Shown here: one piece after another, positions 51,591-61,200 of the stretch
Layout of the letters: each line of letters opens with the position of its first letter
Position numbering within the stretch: position 1 is the stretch's first letter
From: MED-G78 sp964275345
GTDB taxonomy: Bacteria > Pseudomonadota > Gammaproteobacteria > Magnimaribacterales > D2472
Reading direction: 5' to 3'
Assembly: GCA_964275345.1 (NCBI GenBank)
Contig: CAXYBK010000003.1
Coordinates: forward strand, 682,001-746,000
DNA length: 64,000 nt
Made by a program: the position numbers and the translations under genes
The notes under the pieces: model-generated
Seen by the model: the letters and a program-made list of their open reading frames with translations, nothing else
Databases searched by the model: none
What the model was told of the DNA's origin: nothing

Positions 51591-52190
51591 TTATTCACCT
51601 CCGCCTCCAACTGCGCCTCCATCAGCTGAAGCTGCAGCAGCAGCTATAGCAATAGAAGAGAATAAAGCAATTTGATCAACTCCATTTCCAAGCCCAAAAG
51701 TTAATTGATCTTTGGCAAAGTTTGCTAATTCTGGCGCCTCTATGCATTTGCCAGAATCAATTTGTACATGGAAGGATTTTTTCTTCGATAATATAAAAAT
51801 CTTATCTTTTGCCACTGTCAGGATATAGGTTGATGAGTCATACCATTTTTTAAATTTAGTTTGAAAAAGTAATTTACCTGATATTCCGCATAATTTGCAT
51901 ACAGCACCTTTAGCATTAGTAAAAAAGATGTCTCCTTTATGATATTGCGGAACAATCCAACATCCAATGTCTGTTGCTGCCCATATTTGATTGCCTGTTT
52001 GAGAATCTAGAAGGTAATGGGTATATTTCCCCCATATAGTTGCACTTTGAACCAAGACATTATTACCGCAGGTAGAAATTATAGACGGAGAGCCTTCAAT
52101 AGCCTTAACCCAGACTGATTTTTGAGTATCTAGGTTAAATCTAGCAACGGAATTTTTTTGACCTAAATATACCTCATTTGACGTGCTCAT
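51591..52190 (-). CDS. PQQ-like beta-propeller-repeat protein, cytoplasmic, Ala/Gly tail
   Basis: 199 residues, no signal peptide. It has several outer-blade motifs: VYLGQKNSVARFNLDTQKSVW, YLLDSQTGNQIWAA, GDIFFTNAKGAVCKLCGISGKLLFQ, KIFILSKKKSFHVQIDSGKCI. This is the pattern of PQQ/PD40-like blades but with too few for a closed propeller. It ends with a low-complexity AAAAASADGGAVGGGGE tail. It precedes the membrane-protein gene on the same strand by 72 bases; a joint role is inference. Confidence 0.6.
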   Translation of the reverse strand: MSTSNEVYLGQKNSVARFNLDTQKSVWVKAIEGSPSIISTCGNNVLVQSATIWGKYTHYLLDSQTGNQIWAATDIGCWIVPQYHKGDIFFTNAKGAVCKLCGISGKLLFQTKFKKWYDSSTYILTVAKDKIFILSKKKSFHVQIDSGKCIEAPELANFAKDQLTFGLGNGVDQIALFSSIAIAAAAASADGGAVGGGGE

Positions 52191-52277
52191 ATTTTTTGTA
52201 ATTAATTATCTTTAATTAATACTAGAACACTTAAGATGTAAAGTCTACTTTACATAAAGCATATATATAACAGTCTG

Positions 52278-53246
52278 TTAAAGCAGCCTGCTATTTCTTT
52301 GAATGATAGTCTCTGCTTCATTCATGATCTCATCAATTAATTCTTTTACTGTTGGTATATCGTTAATCAGTCCAGCTACCATACCGCAAGACCAAGCCCC
52401 AACATCCATATCTCCTTCATGCATTATTTTTGGATATACTCCTGCAACCTCCTCGTGAATATCCATAAATGTTAATTCATCACCAAGCTCTTTTTCTTTT
52501 TCTATTAATCGCTCTACAGCAGGATTATTTAAAACTCTTTCAGTATTAGTTAAAGATCGCATTATTAATCTTGTATCTAACTCACTTGCATTTACTATGG
52601 CATCTTTCACATTTTGATGAACCGGAGCTTCTTTTGTAGCTATAAATCTAGTCCCCATGTTCATTCCTTCTGCTCCAAGTGACATTGCAGCAACAAGACT
52701 CCTAGCATCCGCCATGCCCCCAGATGCAACAAATGGGATTTCTAATTCATCTGCAGCTCTTGGGAGTAAAATAAAATTAGGAATATCATCCTCGCCAGGA
52801 TGACCTCCGCACTCAAAACCATCAACCGAGACAGCATCACAGCCTATAGATTGTGCTTTTAGAGAGTGCCTCACAGATGTACATTTATGTATAACTTTTA
52901 TACCAGCCTCTTTTAAGGCGGGCAGATGTTCTGCAGGATTTCTTCCAGCAGTTTCAACAATTTTTACACCACCATCTACAATAGACTTTATTAATCCTGG
53001 ATAGTCAGGCGGAGTTAAAGAGGGTAAAAAGGTAAGATTTACTCCAAATGGCTTGTCCGTCATCTCATTACATCTTGCAATTTCATTTGCTAACTTTTCT
53101 GGAGTTCCTTGAGTAAGACCTGTAATAATTCCAAGGCCGCCAGCGTTTGATACAGCAGCAGCAAGCTCAGCAAATCCTACGTGATGCATTCCACCTTGAA
53201 TAATTGGATGTTGAATTCCAAATAATTCTGTTATTTTTGTTTTCAT
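52278..53246 (-). CDS. nitronate monooxygenase-like FMN enzyme
   Basis: 322 residues, TIM barrel. FGIQHPIIQGGMHHVGFAELAAAVSNAGGLGIIT at the N-terminus (in parts), a mid-barrel VDGFECGGHPGEDD, then IPFVASGGMADARSLVAAMSLGAEGMNMGTRF for the FMN phosphate site. This matches NMO/2-nitropropane dioxygenase family proteins; many family members act on other substrates or as enoyl reductases. Directly followed (13 bases) by the GST-like gene upstream on the same strand. Confidence 0.85.
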   Translation of the reverse strand: MKTKITELFGIQHPIIQGGMHHVGFAELAAAVSNAGGLGIITGLTQGTPEKLANEIARCNEMTDKPFGVNLTFLPSLTPPDYPGLIKSIVDGGVKIVETAGRNPAEHLPALKEAGIKVIHKCTSVRHSLKAQSIGCDAVSVDGFECGGHPGEDDIPNFILLPRAADELEIPFVASGGMADARSLVAAMSLGAEGMNMGTRFIATKEAPVHQNVKDAIVNASELDTRLIMRSLTNTERVLNNPAVERLIEKEKELGDELTFMDIHEEVAGVYPKIMHEGDMDVGAWSCGMVAGLINDIPTVKELIDEIMNEAETIIQRNSRLL

Positions 53247-53259
53247 AATAATTCCCCCT

Positions 53260-54295
53260 TTATATTTTCAATAAATTCTCACAACCTGTTCCATTAATAT
53301 ATTTTATAACTCTAGATTTGTCTTCATCATTAAGCTTACCAAATTCATTACGAATCCAAGATAGGCATTTTGCTTGATAGTTAAAAGTTTTTTGTTTCCA
53401 AGTAGATCCATTAATTTCAGCTTCCCATGTATCAGCATTCTGTTTTACAGCCTTATCATTTTGTAATAAAGCAGGAACGTAGACTTTACCAACCTCTTTA
53501 AGAATCTCTTTAAGTGTTTTAGGGCTATTCTCCAGAGATGTCCAATCGGACTCATTTGGATGGATGCCGCTTAAATCTTCCATAATATCGACCCATGCAA
53601 CAGTTCTAGATGATATTTCATGTGCAATCTTTCTTGAAGTTGGATCAAAACCAACAAGCTGTGTGAGTTGTCCAAATAAAGAAAAATCTGCTGAAGATGG
53701 CTTGTTACCCAATAGAAAAGGACATACAGACAAATGATCTCTCCATTAATTTTAAAAATCTTTTGTAACTTGAATCAATTAATGCAGCAGTTTTATCGCT
53801 TGAGCCTACAACCCAAAGTCTATCAATTTGTCTTTTAGCAACAATAGACTTGAAGTCTGAATGGATATCCTCAGGAAGATTTACCGCATGACTTAATGGA
53901 AGTATTGTTCCAGCATTATCTGCATCTTCTGCAAAATGCCATCTGTAATGAAACATATATTTGGTAACCCACTCATCACCAAAGTCTTCTAATAAATAAT
54001 TTATAAAAGATAAAGCTGGATCCTCTGGAATTATACTTCTTGCAGGATAATCATTTTCTAATCTTCTTATAATTGGCGTAGTGTCAGTTGCAGCTTCGTA
54101 GATATTTTCTTCTTTTTTTAAAAGAACCGTAGGTAATAAGATTGGACGAGGAGGCTCAATACCTAATTGAGAAAGATGAGTAGCAACATCACCCCAATGG
54201 ACTTCATATGGAATATGCTTATATCTTAAAATAGATAACATTTTGCGCGTATAAGGCGAATTAGCTACGCCAATAATTTTTATTCTTTCAACCAT
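53260..54295 (-). pseudogene. glutathione S-transferase-family protein, interrupted by a one-base insertion
   Basis: The 5' part from ATG 54295 has a thioredoxin-fold N-domain (IIGVANSPYTRKMLSILRYKHIPYE) and a helical region to LMERS. At about 53732-53734 an extra T (minus strand) shifts to a stop. Without it the frame continues LSVCPFLLGNKPSSADFSLFGQLTQLVGFDPT, the standard GST C-domain motif, to 53260. Rejoined length is about 344 residues, long for a GST because of an extra C-terminal segment. Substrate unknown. Confidence 0.8.
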
Positions 54296-54407
54296 AAATA
54301 TTCCATATAACTAATTTGATTTTAATATCTTAGAGTAACTAAAAAGGTTGCACAAATTGAATAATTTTTAACAAATTAAATGAAGAAACTCATGATAAAA
54401 TCCTTTG

Positions 54408-54851
54408 ATGATAAAAGTTACAGAAAATAAGATATGGCATGATTCTATTGATTCTCAAGATAGTTATGGGGCAATGGTTAATATGGATAAACATCTTGGG
54501 GTAGAGATTATAGAAATTGGGGATGATTACGTTATTGCAAAGATGCCAGTATCAGAGAAAACTAAACAGCCTTTTGAAATTCTCCATGGAGGTGCTTCAT
54601 GTGTTCTTGCAGAAACAGTTGGAAGTATAGGAGCAAACCTTGTTCTCGATAATAATACTCATATTGCAGTTGGCCTTGAGATTAATGCAAATCATCTTGG
54701 GTCAGTAAGGGAGGGTTTTGTTTATGGAAAAGCTACTGCAGTACATATTGGAAAATCAACATCTGTTTGGAATATAGACATCACAGATGACAGCGGCAAA
54801 AGAACATGTTTTTGTAGATTTACAGCTATGAACAAAGAGTTACGTATATGA
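54408..54851 (+). CDS. hotdog-fold thioesterase, PaaI type
   Basis: 147 residues from ATG 54408 (a TTG just before is discounted). GVEIIEIGDDYVIAKMPVSEKTKQP and FEILHGGASCVLAETVGSIGANL (active-site HGG...E) are the PaaI/MenI-type motifs. It hydrolyses acyl- or aryl-CoA thioesters; MenI-like is possible, but no quinone genes are near. ATGA overlap with the next gene. Confidence 0.88.
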   Translation: MIKVTENKIWHDSIDSQDSYGAMVNMDKHLGVEIIEIGDDYVIAKMPVSEKTKQPFEILHGGASCVLAETVGSIGANLVLDNNTHIAVGLEINANHLGSVREGFVYGKATAVHIGKSTSVWNIDITDDSGKRTCFCRFTAMNKELRI

Positions 54852-55180
54852 AGCAACTATTTATTTTGTTAGGTATATTGCTTTCAGTTAATGCTTTTAG
54901 CAATTTAAAAGAGGCATTGATAATTGATGTAAGGTCAGAAGCTGAATGGAATCAAGGACATCTTTTAAAAGCACAAAGAGTTGATTGGGATAAGATTTCA
55001 AATGAAATTGCAAAGATAGCTCCAGAAAAGAACAAGAAAATTATTCTTTATTGCAGAAGCGGTAATAGGGCTGGCAAAGCAATGAAAGTTCTAGCGAGTA
55101 TGGGTTATACAGATTTAACAAACGCGGGCGGCTTAGAATCTGCTCAAGAGCTTTTAAATGACAAGGTGGTAACAAATTAA
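54848..55180 (+). CDS. secreted single-domain rhodanese
   Basis: 110 residues. Signal peptide (about 1-18), then a rhodanese domain: IIDVRSEAEWNQGHL, and the active loop YCRSGNRAGKA with catalytic Cys, then MGYTDLTNAGGLESA. Likely a periplasmic sulfurtransferase like PspE. Coupled to the thioesterase by a four-base overlap. Confidence 0.88.
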   Translation: MKQLFILLGILLSVNAFSNLKEALIIDVRSEAEWNQGHLLKAQRVDWDKISNEIAKIAPEKNKKIILYCRSGNRAGKAMKVLASMGYTDLTNAGGLESAQELLNDKVVTN

Positions 55181-55182
55181 TC

Positions 55183-55776
55183 ATGCGCTATAAGTTTCTA
55201 TTTCTTATTTTTCTTGTTCCAAGTTTACATGCGCAATCAACAACAAAAGTTATTTGTGAACTTGAAGGCACTTACTCCATAACTTATGAAGATGTTGCAA
55301 AAAATTATTTATCAGAAGGGATCGAGCTTTTTAGGAATTTAGCAGTTCAAACTCAGCAATCTATTTTTCTGCTGCAAAAAGCAAAAAGTAACTTTGCTGA
55401 AGAGTTTTGGCAAAAAGACCCAATTACAGTTACCCAGTATTGGGAAATAAACAAAAAAGACGACACTATGGTTAAGCTTAACTACATATTTGAGCCTTCG
55501 CCTACCTGGATTAATCCTCAAGCAAAATGGGTTGAAAATAATTCAGATAAAGGGATTGAAATACTAACAACCATGCTACCAGATGAAATTCATCCTGTAT
55601 TTAAAGATTATAAAGTTGACTTATACCGTGTAAGTAATTCAGTTAATTGGTTTACCGGCAAAGGAAGGATCGATGCAGATATATGGTTAACTAAAACAGA
55701 TGGAACTAAAAATAAGAATCCAAAAGTTGAAATTCAAGCTGCTGGTAAATGTGGCCCTCAAAAAAGAAAATTCTAG
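55183..55776 (+). CDS. secreted protein of unknown function
   Basis: 197 residues with signal peptide (about 1-17, MRYKFLFLIFLVPSLHA). Mature part has two Cys (CELEGTY near the start, AAGKCGPQ near the end) that could form a disulfide, and aromatic-rich strands (VTQYWEINKKDDTMVKLNYIFEP). No family recognised. It starts three bases after the rhodanese stop. Confidence 0.6.
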   Translation: MRYKFLFLIFLVPSLHAQSTTKVICELEGTYSITYEDVAKNYLSEGIELFRNLAVQTQQSIFLLQKAKSNFAEEFWQKDPITVTQYWEINKKDDTMVKLNYIFEPSPTWINPQAKWVENNSDKGIEILTTMLPDEIHPVFKDYKVDLYRVSNSVNWFTGKGRIDADIWLTKTDGTKNKNPKVEIQAAGKCGPQKRKF

Positions 55777-55841
55777 GATTTTGAACTTTTTGCCTTAAAA
55801 TTAATCTAAATTAGTAAATCAACCAGTTAGGAGAAGATTTT

Positions 55842-56267
55842 ATGAAGTTTGCTTTTATTACAACCATGCTAGTTTCAATGCCTCTTTTTGCGGATGCAGT
55901 AGAACAGGAAAGAAAAGTTATGGATAGACTCAGAGTTGATATTGCTGAGTTAAAAGGCCCGCCTAGTGTTGAGCAGGTAATTAAAATACAACAAGAACGT
56001 GCAGATGATCTTCTTATGGTTATAAATTCTGGACGCTACGAAGGTATGAGGCTAAATTATTTAAAAAAAGTTCACAATCGTATGCTTCTTTCCCCTGAAC
56101 CTACTCAAGAAGAGATCAATAAAACCCATGTAGCAATGATTGAGCAAATGCAAAATAATCAAAAAAATAATTTTAGAACTAATTCATCTAATCAAAATAA
56201 TAATTTGCGTGATAAACAGATGCAAACACAAGAGTCTAGGCAGATAATGAGACGAAACAACGATTAA
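55842..56267 (+). CDS. small secreted helical protein, paralogue A
   Basis: 141 residues; signal peptide about 1-19 (ending LFADA). The central part, VEQVIKIQQERADDLLMVINSGRYEGMRLNYLKKVHNR, then PTQEEIN, is repeated in the next gene. The C-terminal third is Asn/Gln/Arg-rich and probably disordered. AGGAG upstream of the ATG. Family unknown. Confidence 0.6.
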   Translation: MKFAFITTMLVSMPLFADAVEQERKVMDRLRVDIAELKGPPSVEQVIKIQQERADDLLMVINSGRYEGMRLNYLKKVHNRMLLSPEPTQEEINKTHVAMIEQMQNNQKNNFRTNSSNQNNNLRDKQMQTQESRQIMRRNND

Positions 56268-56303
56268 AAATAGTTTATAATATTTAGATAAACTAAGGAG
56301 ATT

Positions 56304-56717
56304 ATGAAGATGAAATTAACAAACTTACTAAGTTTTTATATAACTTTTTCCATACTAGCATCTTTTCATCTAGATGCTTCAGGCCCATCAACCGTAGAGC
56401 AAGAATTAGCAAAGCAAAAGAAGTATGCCAGCGATCTAATGGTTTCAATTAATTCTGGTAAGTATTCAGGCAAACAATTAGAAGCTTTAAAAATTCTTCA
56501 TCAAAAGATTCTTGATTTCCCAATTCCCACTCAAGAACAGTTAAATGCAAGATATCAAAAAGATCAGGAAAAGATTGCAGCCTCAGTTATAGATAGAGAG
56601 AACAAAAGAATGGGATTACTGCCAATGAATGTAGACAGAATGGAAAGAAATGCTGATATTCGTGATAGAGACTTTAGAGCTGAAAGCAGGGGAGCTGGAT
56701 CCTCAACACCAGAATAA
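56304..56717 (+). CDS. small secreted helical protein, paralogue B
   Basis: 137 residues with signal peptide (about 1-24). Shares with paralogue A the segment VEQELAKQKKYASDLMVSINSGKYSGKQLEALKILHQKIL...PTQEQLN. The C-terminus is Arg/Asp-rich (DRMERNADIRDRDFRAESRG). AAGGAG ribosome site. Probably a tandem duplication with paralogue A, 36 bases apart. Confidence 0.6.
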   Translation: MKMKLTNLLSFYITFSILASFHLDASGPSTVEQELAKQKKYASDLMVSINSGKYSGKQLEALKILHQKILDFPIPTQEQLNARYQKDQEKIAASVIDRENKRMGLLPMNVDRMERNADIRDRDFRAESRGAGSSTPE

Positions 56718-56754
56718 AAAGCTTGTTCACTAATTCTCTTTAAATTTTATTTTA

Positions 56755-57675
56755 ATGAAGAATTACCTCGATATATTTTCTCGCAACAAAACTAAAAAAG
56801 TTTTATCTTTTGATGGTGGTGGTGTCCGCGCTATCGCAGGAGTAGTTTTTTTAAAACAGCTTGAAGTAGCCACAGGTCGATCAATTTTTGATCTGTTTGA
56901 TATGTTTATTGGAACAAGCGCAGGAGGTATGAATGCTTTGCTTGTTGCCGTAAAAAAAATGAGTGCAAAAGAACTCCATGAATTTTGGGCACGAGAAAAT
57001 ATACTTTCATCCATGTCAGCTTCTTGGGAAAACAAAACTTCTTTTCTTCATACAAGGCCTAAATATGATGGAATAGGTAAAACAGAAATACTTGAAAAGT
57101 ATTTATCAGTCTCTTTAATAGGAGATGCACACAAGCCTGTAATGACACTTAGCTACGATGTTGAAAATAGAAAACCTACACTTTTAAGTAGTATGAATAC
57201 GCCAGAAATCAAAGCAGTAAGCGCAGCAATGGCAACTAGTGCAGCACCAATATATTACCCAACCTCTGAGCTTGAAGATGGAAGCTGGCATATTGATGGA
57301 GGAATAGTTTCAAACAATCCTGCATTGATAGGTTATGCAGAGGCAATGAAATTATTTAAGACAGATAAAGTTAAAGTCTTAAGTATAGGCACCGGGATTG
57401 ATAGAGAAAAAATTGATGGCGCTGCTTCAAAAAAATGGGGCGCCCTTGGATGGCTCAAAAATGATGTTATTGGAATAATGCTTGAACAAAATATGGATCA
57501 TGAAATTGCTATTGATTTAATGAAAGAGAAGTATTTAAGGATTAATTCGCCTACTGAAAAAGTAAATAAAAAGCTTGATGATAGCTCTGAAATTAATCTT
57601 GAAAGAATCCATTTAATGGGAATGGAGTGGTGGTCTGCGTTTGGAAACGAAACTATTAAATTCGTTAATAATTAA
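56755..57675 (+). CDS. patatin-like phospholipase
   Basis: 306 residues. Oxyanion loop SFDGGGVRAI (near 19-28), nucleophile elbow IGTSAGG with Ser55, and the dyad DGG with Asp181 (HIDGGIVSNNP). No signal peptide, so a cytoplasmic lipid acyl hydrolase, not a secreted toxin by sequence. VLSIGTG follows. Follows the secreted pair by 37 bases. Confidence 0.92.
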   Translation: MKNYLDIFSRNKTKKVLSFDGGGVRAIAGVVFLKQLEVATGRSIFDLFDMFIGTSAGGMNALLVAVKKMSAKELHEFWARENILSSMSASWENKTSFLHTRPKYDGIGKTEILEKYLSVSLIGDAHKPVMTLSYDVENRKPTLLSSMNTPEIKAVSAAMATSAAPIYYPTSELEDGSWHIDGGIVSNNPALIGYAEAMKLFKTDKVKVLSIGTGIDREKIDGAASKKWGALGWLKNDVIGIMLEQNMDHEIAIDLMKEKYLRINSPTEKVNKKLDDSSEINLERIHLMGMEWWSAFGNETIKFVNN

Positions 57676-57737
57676 AAAAAGTTACTCAGACGAAGAAATG
57701 TAATGTAAAATGCATTTTTTTTTATAAATAGGAAATT

Positions 57738-57983
57738 ATGAATATATACGTTGGAAACCTTTCTTGGGGCATGAGCGACCAAGATCTTGAAAACCTTTTT
57801 GCAGAACACGGAACAGTTACTTCAGCAAAAATTATTACTGACAGAATGACTAACCGTTCTAGAGGTTTTGGCTTTGTTGAAATGAGTGAAGGTGCTGAAA
57901 AAGCAATTGAAGCTCTTAACGATTCCGAAATTGAAGGCAGAAAGTTGGTTGTTAACGAATCACGTCCTCGCGAATCTAGATAG
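57738..57983 (+). CDS. RRM-domain RNA-binding protein
   Basis: 81 residues, one RNA-recognition motif: RNP2 IYVGNLSW at 3-10 and RNP1 RGFGFVEM near 43-50. Such small RRM proteins, as in cyanobacteria, are often cold-induced; here a role as RNA chaperone is inference. AGGAAA before the ATG. Confidence 0.93.
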   Translation: MNIYVGNLSWGMSDQDLENLFAEHGTVTSAKIITDRMTNRSRGFGFVEMSEGAEKAIEALNDSEIEGRKLVVNESRPRESR

Positions 57984-58014
57984 TCTCTCCTTTTAATTTC
58001 TTATAACAAATTTT

Positions 58015-58043
58015 ACGTCTCTTACCTTTTAGGTAGGAGATGT
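58015..58043 (+). terminator. hairpin after the RRM gene, possible terminator
   Basis: ACGTCTCTTACC and GGTAGGAGATGT pair over 12 positions with G-U pairs, around a TTTTA loop. The downstream run (ATTATTTTGTTT) is only partly T-rich, so termination is likely but not certain. Confidence 0.6.
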
Positions 58044-58073
58044 ATTATTTTGTTTAAATTTTAAGGCAAATAT

Positions 58074-58096
58074 TTGTGCGTAAGAAATGCGCACAA
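58074..58096. promoter_or_regulatory. TTGTGCG/CGCACAA inverted repeat
   Basis: Seven-base perfect arms separated by nine bases, between the RRM gene and the TonB receptor. GC-rich arms stand out in AT-rich DNA; may be an operator. Confidence 0.4.
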
Positions 58097-58160
58097 TTAT
58101 CCTCAGTAGTTTTTTTGCATTTATACCCAATTTTTAGATATAATTGCGTGCATATATAAC

Positions 58161-58174
58161 TGACATCGATGTCA
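58161..58174. promoter_or_regulatory. palindromic operator-like site upstream of TonB receptor
   Basis: TGACATCGATGTCA, a perfect 14-base palindrome, followed 10 bases later by a related imperfect copy ATTATCGATGTAAT (about 58179-58192). Both contain ATCGATGT. The pair lies 45 bases before the receptor ATG, a plausible promoter position. Confidence 0.5.
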
Positions 58175-58218
58175 TTAAATTATCGATGTAATCATTCTTT
58201 AATTAGAATAGAGGGGAA

Positions 58219-61200
58219 ATGATGAATTTTAATAGGTATTTACTTTCATTGCTTGTAATTTCATTTGCAAGTATCACTAATCATACTTTTGCTCAAGATG
58301 AAGCTGATGCTTCTATTGAAGAGGTAATTGTTACAGCAACTAAACGTGAAACTAACTTAATGGAGACACCAATTGCTGTTTCTGTTGTATCTCAAGATCA
58401 ATTGAATACACAAGGTATAGCAAGAATTTCAGATTTATCAAATCTAGTTCCTAATATGCAAGTCGGAACTTCTGCTGAAGATTCAGGAGTTAATATTGCT
58501 ATTAGAGGTATCGGTTCTAATAACTATACTGAAATAGGCGATCCAACTGTTGCAGTTCATGTTGATGGAATGTATTCACCAAGACCTCAAGCAGCTTTAA
58601 TGCTTGCCCATGATGTTCAAAGAATTGAAATTCTTAGAGGTCCTCAGGGAACTTTGTTTGGAAGAAATTCAACTTCTGGAGCAATTAATGTAGTTACAGC
58701 TAGACCAGAATTTGGTGATGAAGTTACAGGTAGATATGGAGTAAGAGTAGGTAACAGACATACTCAAGAAATTGATGGTTTTATCAACATGCCAATTACA
58801 AGCGAATGGGCAATGAGAACCTCATTTAAAGCTTCCAAAGCTAATTCTTATATCGATCAAACAGTCGATAGTTACGACTGGGAACTTGATTACAACAGAG
58901 ACGGTAAAATAGGTGTTAATACATCTGGCCCAGGCGGGGTAAATCAGAGCACAGTTACTTGGGCTGACGGAAGAGATGTCATGAAGGACGGTATAGCAAA
59001 CGTTGACCAAAGAAGAGCAAAAGAAGTAAAAGCTGCTGACGCTTATGGTAATACTAATAACTGGGCAGGTAGATTAGGATTTCTTTTTGCACCAGCAAAT
59101 AATTTAGATCTTGAGTGGTATGTTTCTTTGGATCATTTCCAAGATGATGGAGCAGGTAATATTTACCTAAAAGATTGTGAACAAGCTGAAATGTCTAGAG
59201 GAATGGCATATGACTTTTCATGTAGTCAAGGTCCTGATGATCCTTTTCATGCAGCAATTAATAACCCAGGTGAATTAGATTTTGGAATCACTAGTTTAAG
59301 ATCTGAACTTAAATTCAGAGTAAATGAAGGTATTTTGGGTGAATTAAGAGTTTCTATTTCAGAGCAAGATAGATATCAAATTAATGATAATGACGGTGGT
59401 AATTTTGTTGATCCATCTCATCCAGCTTATGGTTTTAAAAGAGATCATCCTGATTCAATGATGACAAACTGGAATGCCTTAAGAGGTCATCATGATTGTG
59501 GTGGTATCTATGGATGTCAGTATGGTTGGGGCCCTAAAGTTGAAGGCTCAAATGGAACAGGATTTAATGGTGATGCATATTTCCAAAATACTGCTTGGAG
59601 CATGGGTTATGATAATTGCCAAATGGGCTGGGGCGGATCTGTAGAAGCATCCTTTGCTTATGGATGTCAGTACTCAGTTTGGATGCAAGATTTTGATGCA
59701 GTTGCTGCAGCTCTTGGTCTAGTTCCAGGTGAAGCTGCTGCTATATTGGCTGCTAATGTTAGACCAATGTGGTTTGATGAAATGTCTAGAACAACTCAAG
59801 AAATGAGTTCAAATGTTGTCGAGTTCCAACTTAAATCAGATACAGACGATCAACTTCAGTGGGTTGCTGGTGTTTTTTATATGGATGAAGACAATTCATC
59901 TAGATATGATGTTGAGCAGCCTTTTAATGGTGTAACTATGAGGCCTTTTGCAGCTTCTTACTATCAACCAAATAGAACAGTTGAATCAATGGCTATTTTC
60001 GGTCAAATGGATTATGCAGTTGATGATAGATTAAATATTACTTTTGGTTACAGACATACTTGGGATGAAAAACAAGATGTCGGTGGTAAAACTATAATTA
60101 CTCACGGATATTATACTAATCCAAACATGTATTGTGCTGATGCTAATGATTGTTTCTGGTTTGAAAGTTATGATTTTGTTGGAAATACTCGTTTAGTCAG
60201 TGATGCCGGCGGAAATTTAACTTTTGTAGACTGGTCAGTTTATAACGGAGTTTATCAATCAGATGATCTTGGAATGAATGACGGTATTTATAATCCTAAC
60301 TTCCTTGATATTCCAGCTAATGCAGACAATAGCTATGCAGCAGAATGGGATGCAGGAACTTATAAATTAGGTTTTGACTATATTGTTAATGATGATCTAT
60401 TTGTTTATGGTTCTGTAGCTACTGGTTTTAAAGCTGGTGGTTTCGGTGATAATGTAGACAGAGGTGACGGTGTATTCATTAATTTCCCTTACGAACCTGA
60501 AGATAACACAACATTTGAATTAGGATTTAAAGCTTCCTTATTAGGTGGAGATTTAAAACTTCTAGGTAATGCTTTTGTTTCTCAATATGAAAACATGCAA
60601 AGAACTATGTTTGGTTTTGTTGGTTACGATGAGCAAAATGGAAATGCAATTTACACATTAATGACCAAGAATCTTGAGGAAACAACAATTCAAGGTCTTG
60701 AATTAGAGTTTGATTGGAATGCTTGGGACAATGGAAGAGTTTATGGTTGGGTAGCAGCATTAGATGCACCTCAACCTGGCGGCTCAGAAGATTTTGCTGA
60801 TGGTTATCTTTGTCTTGAAAGAGCTTTACTGGGTCAAGACCCTTGTGCAGCTGCTGGCGATCATAATCTTGATGGTAAGAACTTAATGTGGTCTCCTGAA
60901 GTATCAGCAACGGTAACTATTGAGCATACTTTCTATCCAGTATCTGGATGGTTTGTTAGACCTAATCTAAGTATTAGTCATACTGGAGAAATGTTCTTTA
61001 ATGAAACTAACTATGCTGTAGCTCCTTTCCATAGTGGACAAGAGGCTACAACTACTGCAAATGCTGCAGTAACTCTTGTAAATGAAACTGAAGCATGGGG
61101 TCTTGAATTCTATGTATTTAATTTAACTGATGAGTTAATTAAAACAGATTCTTTTGCAGGCAATGCTGGTTATGTTAGAGCTATGTATGCTCCACCAAGA

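Noticed and set aside
49499..52190. Genomic island integrated at tRNA-Glu
   Set aside because: No integrase, no duplicated tRNA 3' end, and base composition looks like the rest of the window.
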